Positions 61,803-64,000 of a stretch of 64,000 nucleotides of DNA are shown piece after piece. Source of the DNA: Chryseobacterium indicum (GTDB taxonomy: Bacteria > Bacteroidota > Bacteroidia > Flavobacteriales > Weeksellaceae); assembly GCF_021504595.1 (NCBI RefSeq), contig NZ_JACSGT010000001.1, positions 2,604,001 to 2,668,000 on the forward strand, read 5' to 3'. The notes below the pieces were generated by a model that was not told the origin of the DNA, did not search any database, and saw nothing but the letters and a program-made list of their open reading frames with translations. Position 1 is the stretch's first letter, and the number at the start of each line of letters is the position of its first letter. The translations under genes and the position numbers were made by a program.

Positions 61803-64000
61803 TCTCTAATTTCTTTAAAATTTGGGCTGTACCCCTGTAGATGCAGGTGATGATGATGGTTTTTGGTATTCTTTGGCAAATGGTGAAGATAATTTATTTT
61901 GCCGTTTCTTTTGTAACTCCATCCCAGCATACTTTTCCACCCGAATCTGTACAGCGCATCATTCCATTTATTCTGTCTTACATCATCCAGCATATCCGGA
62001 TTTGCGCTGATATCAAGACTGGTTCCGTCGCCAAACATCAGTTTTTTATCTTTTCTTAAATATTTAAAATCTCCGTTATTGCCATTGATATGGCTTACAC
62101 TCGGACGTGAGGAACCGTCGGAATGGCTGAAACCGTTACAGCTGATGTCATTATAGCTTACTTCAAGCATTGCACCAAAAAGGCTTGCCAGTGTTTTTTC
62201 ATTCACATATTTTCTCGGAGAGTCTACATTAAAAGTGTACTGATAGCTTCCTTTACTGTAGGTTTTGGTTACCTTATCAAAATTAATAAGATTGACCATC
62301 ACTCCTTTTTTACCGTTTACCATCTGGGTCGGGATGATGTCGTAGGTTCCCAGCTCATGCAGGGTTCCTTCTTTATCATGGTAAATATACCTGTACTTTT
62401 TTTTGTTTTCTTCTTTTACTGTTTTCGGAATTCTTTTTTCAATTCTTCCGTCACTGTAGATATGGTAAGTGATAAGACTGGTGGAAGATGACGTTGTCGC
62501 TTTAACGTCCTGACAGGTGAAATCAGTAGTTTTTAATGCTTTTCCTTCGTTGTAAAAATCATTAATGGCTTCTTCGAATTCCCAGACGTACGACTTCCCT
62601 TCTTTTCCTTCGTAATATCGTTTTTTTCCTTTTTTATCAATCCAGAATTCATGAGATTCCCTTTTAAACATGGGATTATCATCATATGCAGCTTTGGTAC
62701 TGTCGTAAACCACATAGTCTTTTTCTGTTCCGTGGCCGCATGCTTTGGGATAATTAACCGCAAGATAGAGATCCGTCTTTGTCTTCAGCTTTCCCTGAAA
62801 CCTTTTTTGTAAAAAGTGTTTTTCCACATAATCGAGCTGTTTCTCCGCAGTCATCTTAATGAGTTCGCTCCGCTTAATTCCCAAATCTATGGAAGCCACC
62901 TGTCCGAACTGGATAAGCCCGACATATCCTCCTTTCCGGCTGTCGTCCTGATTGGATTTAAACGTTCCCACCGTAGGATCAAAACTTCTTCCCGTTTCCA
63001 GTGCCATAACCGCCATCAGCCAGTTTGCGCCTTCAAAATTCTGCTGCGGCAGTCCCAGATTCTGAGAAATCTTTATAACTTTTTTTCTGAATTCACAGCT
63101 TACTTTCCTTCCCCAGATGAGATCTTTATACAATTCTTTACAGATGCAGCCTTTCGGTGCCTGTGTTTTTCCTTCTACCACACTCGTTGTCTTACCTTCA
63201 GGTTTGGCAGCCGTAGGTTTTTTATCCGGTTTAACGGTTCCTTTAGATTCTGCCCAGTCCCAAAGTTCATTCCATGTATTTCTTAAGGATTCTGTGAAGG
63301 AATCAAATATTCCGCTGGTTTCTTTTTGTGAATCAGGTTTTGAAGCGGCGGGTGAACCGGTGGCTTTTGGTGTGGATTTCGGAGCCTGAGAGGACTGAAC
63401 AGGCGGTTTGTATTCTGGATTTTTTATCACCCTGTTTTCACTTGCGTACTTTCGGTCTTTGTAATATTCTACCGTCACATAAAATTCCAGTTCTTTAGGA
63501 TCTCTTTCGCCCTGCGAAGCTTTCTGCATCAAAGCTTTAGTAAGTATAAATTCTGCGGTTGCCGTTCCGGTTCTGGTTACAATGGCTTCTTTGCTGTCCA
63601 CAAATTTATTCTTAGAATTATGTCCTTCTCCGGCGGTATCATCTTCCCAAAGCGTAAACAATAATTTTTTACCTGCAAGATTTACGCACTGCGCACTGGC
63701 TACAAGCTTTTCCTGATAGCTGAAAACAGTTCCCGGAGAATCGTCTGCATAACGCAATTCCACTTTATTGATCTTGGGAACTTCTCCCTGTTGCGGAGTA
63801 ATATCAATGGTGGTACTTCCTTTTCCTTCCGGCTGATGAAGATACGCTTCCAGACGGTAGGTATTTTTAGCCGCAACTTCTCCAAATGTAAAACTTCCGT
63901 CCCCCACTTTTTTGATGTTGGTTGTCGTAAAACTTCCGTCGGGACGTTTTTTAAAAAGTTCCCAGGTAACCCCAGCAGGATTTCTCTCTTCTGCGGACGT
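61799..64000 (-). CDS. Large cell-wall-hydrolase-like protein, probable T6SS effector (5' end off the window)
   Basis: At least 733 codons; the frame is open to base 64000, so the true start lies outside (a GTG at 63907 is internal). Visible parts in order: Ig-like beta repeats (GEVPKINKVELRYAD ... SENRVIKNPEY), a Pro/Ser/Thr/Lys linker, a lysozyme-like domain (GANWLMAVMALETGRSFDP, QDDSRKGGYVGLIQFG; Glu in ALETG a candidate catalytic acid), a bridging region (YHIYSDGRIEKRIPKT), and a C-terminal domain with SRPSVSHINGNNGDF and NHHHHLHLQG, an arrangement typical of M15/M74-like zinc peptidases. Two predicted peptidoglycan-cutting activities in one protein suggest an antibacterial effector or cell-wall remodeller. 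Confidence 0.72.
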   Translation of the reverse strand, partial: TSAEERNPAGVTWELFKKRPDGSFTTTNIKKVGDGSFTFGEVAAKNTYRLEAYLHQPEGKGSTTIDITPQQGEVPKINKVELRYADDSPGTVFSYQEKLVASAQCVNLAGKKLLFTLWEDDTAGEGHNSKNKFVDSKEAIVTRTGTATAEFILTKALMQKASQGERDPKELEFYVTVEYYKDRKYASENRVIKNPEYKPPVQSSQAPKSTPKATGSPAASKPDSQKETSGIFDSFTESLRNTWNELWDWAESKGTVKPDKKPTAAKPEGKTTSVVEGKTQAPKGCICKELYKDLIWGRKVSCEFRKKVIKISQNLGLPQQNFEGANWLMAVMALETGRSFDPTVGTFKSNQDDSRKGGYVGLIQFGQVASIDLGIKRSELIKMTAEKQLDYVEKHFLQKRFQGKLKTKTDLYLAVNYPKACGHGTEKDYVVYDSTKAAYDDNPMFKRESHEFWIDKKGKKRYYEGKEGKSYVWEFEEAINDFYNEGKALKTTDFTCQDVKATTSSSTSLITYHIYSDGRIEKRIPKTVKEENKKKYRYIYHDKEGTLHELGTYDIIPTQMVNGKKGVMVNLINFDKVTKTYSKGSYQYTFNVDSPRKYVNEKTLASLFGAMLEVSYNDISCNGFSHSDGSSRPSVSHINGNNGDFKYLRKDKKLMFGDGTSLDISANPDMLDDVRQNKWNDALYRFGWKSMLGWSYKRNGKINYLHHLPKNTKNHHHHLHLQGYSPNFKEIRE

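Overview
The window is AT-rich DNA from a member of the Bacteroidota, most likely a Chryseobacterium-like flavobacterium. The evidence is a SusC/RagA receptor, an Oar-type TonB receptor, a secreted protein with a type IX sorting tail, an S46 dipeptidyl-peptidase, a double-glycine 'bacteriocin-like' peptide, and promoters of the Bacteroidota type (-7 box TAnnTTTG). No rRNA, tRNA, CRISPR array, insertion sequence or phage was seen.

Region 1 (1-18671) is mostly housekeeping and envelope: a truncated SusC receptor, a glycerophosphodiesterase, an Oar-like receptor, ligA, a T9SS-exported leucine-rich-repeat protein, an MgtC-family membrane protein, an NlpE-like lipoprotein, a DPP11-like S46 peptidase, a 43-residue double-glycine leader peptide (15186-15317) and a two-unit M16 peptidase. 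Region 2 (18809-29551) is a potassium-uptake island in the Bacteroidota arrangement: an NtrC-type sigma-54 response regulator, two tiny membrane peptides, kdpF, kdpA, kdpB, kdpC, an outer-membrane porin, a KdpD sensor lacking its kinase half, and a separate histidine kinase. Region 3 (29609-39156) is an accessory block of small poorly known genes: an Imm22-like immunity protein, a PP2C phosphatase, a lipoprotein with a c-type haem motif, a membrane serine hydrolase, and two genes each broken by one missing base in a homopolymer. polA follows (39317-42154), then about 700 bases of interspersed repeats.

Region 4 (42822-64000), read almost wholly on the minus strand, is part of a type VI secretion locus of the Bacteroidota kind (T6SSiii). 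It holds two nearly identical TssD (Hcp) tube genes, two VgrG spikes, the ClpV/TssH ATPase, a lytic transglycosylase and a LysM protein. Three effector-immunity modules are visible, each with the partner genes almost touching or overlapping: (a) VgrG1, a possible adaptor, a PAAR-like protein with a C-terminal YwqJ-type deaminase, and a YwqK-type immunity protein; (b) VgrG2, a Tle1/DUF2235 phospholipase and a DUF2931 lipoprotein; (c) a large cell-wall hydrolase cut by the window end and a lipoprotein joined to it by an ATGA overlap. Most core T6SS genes (sheath, baseplate, membrane complex) are not in the window.

The most notable unexplained signal is regulatory. Both tssD genes carry the same promoter, TTTC-N19-TATCTTTG. 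Upstream of each is a tandem pair of 15-base inverted-repeat operators exactly 21 bases apart, beginning exactly 110 bases from the start codon in both. A second element, ACCAAATCACAAAA and variants, lies just upstream of five T6SS genes (both tssD, both vgrG, clpV), which suggests a shared leader or regulon signature.
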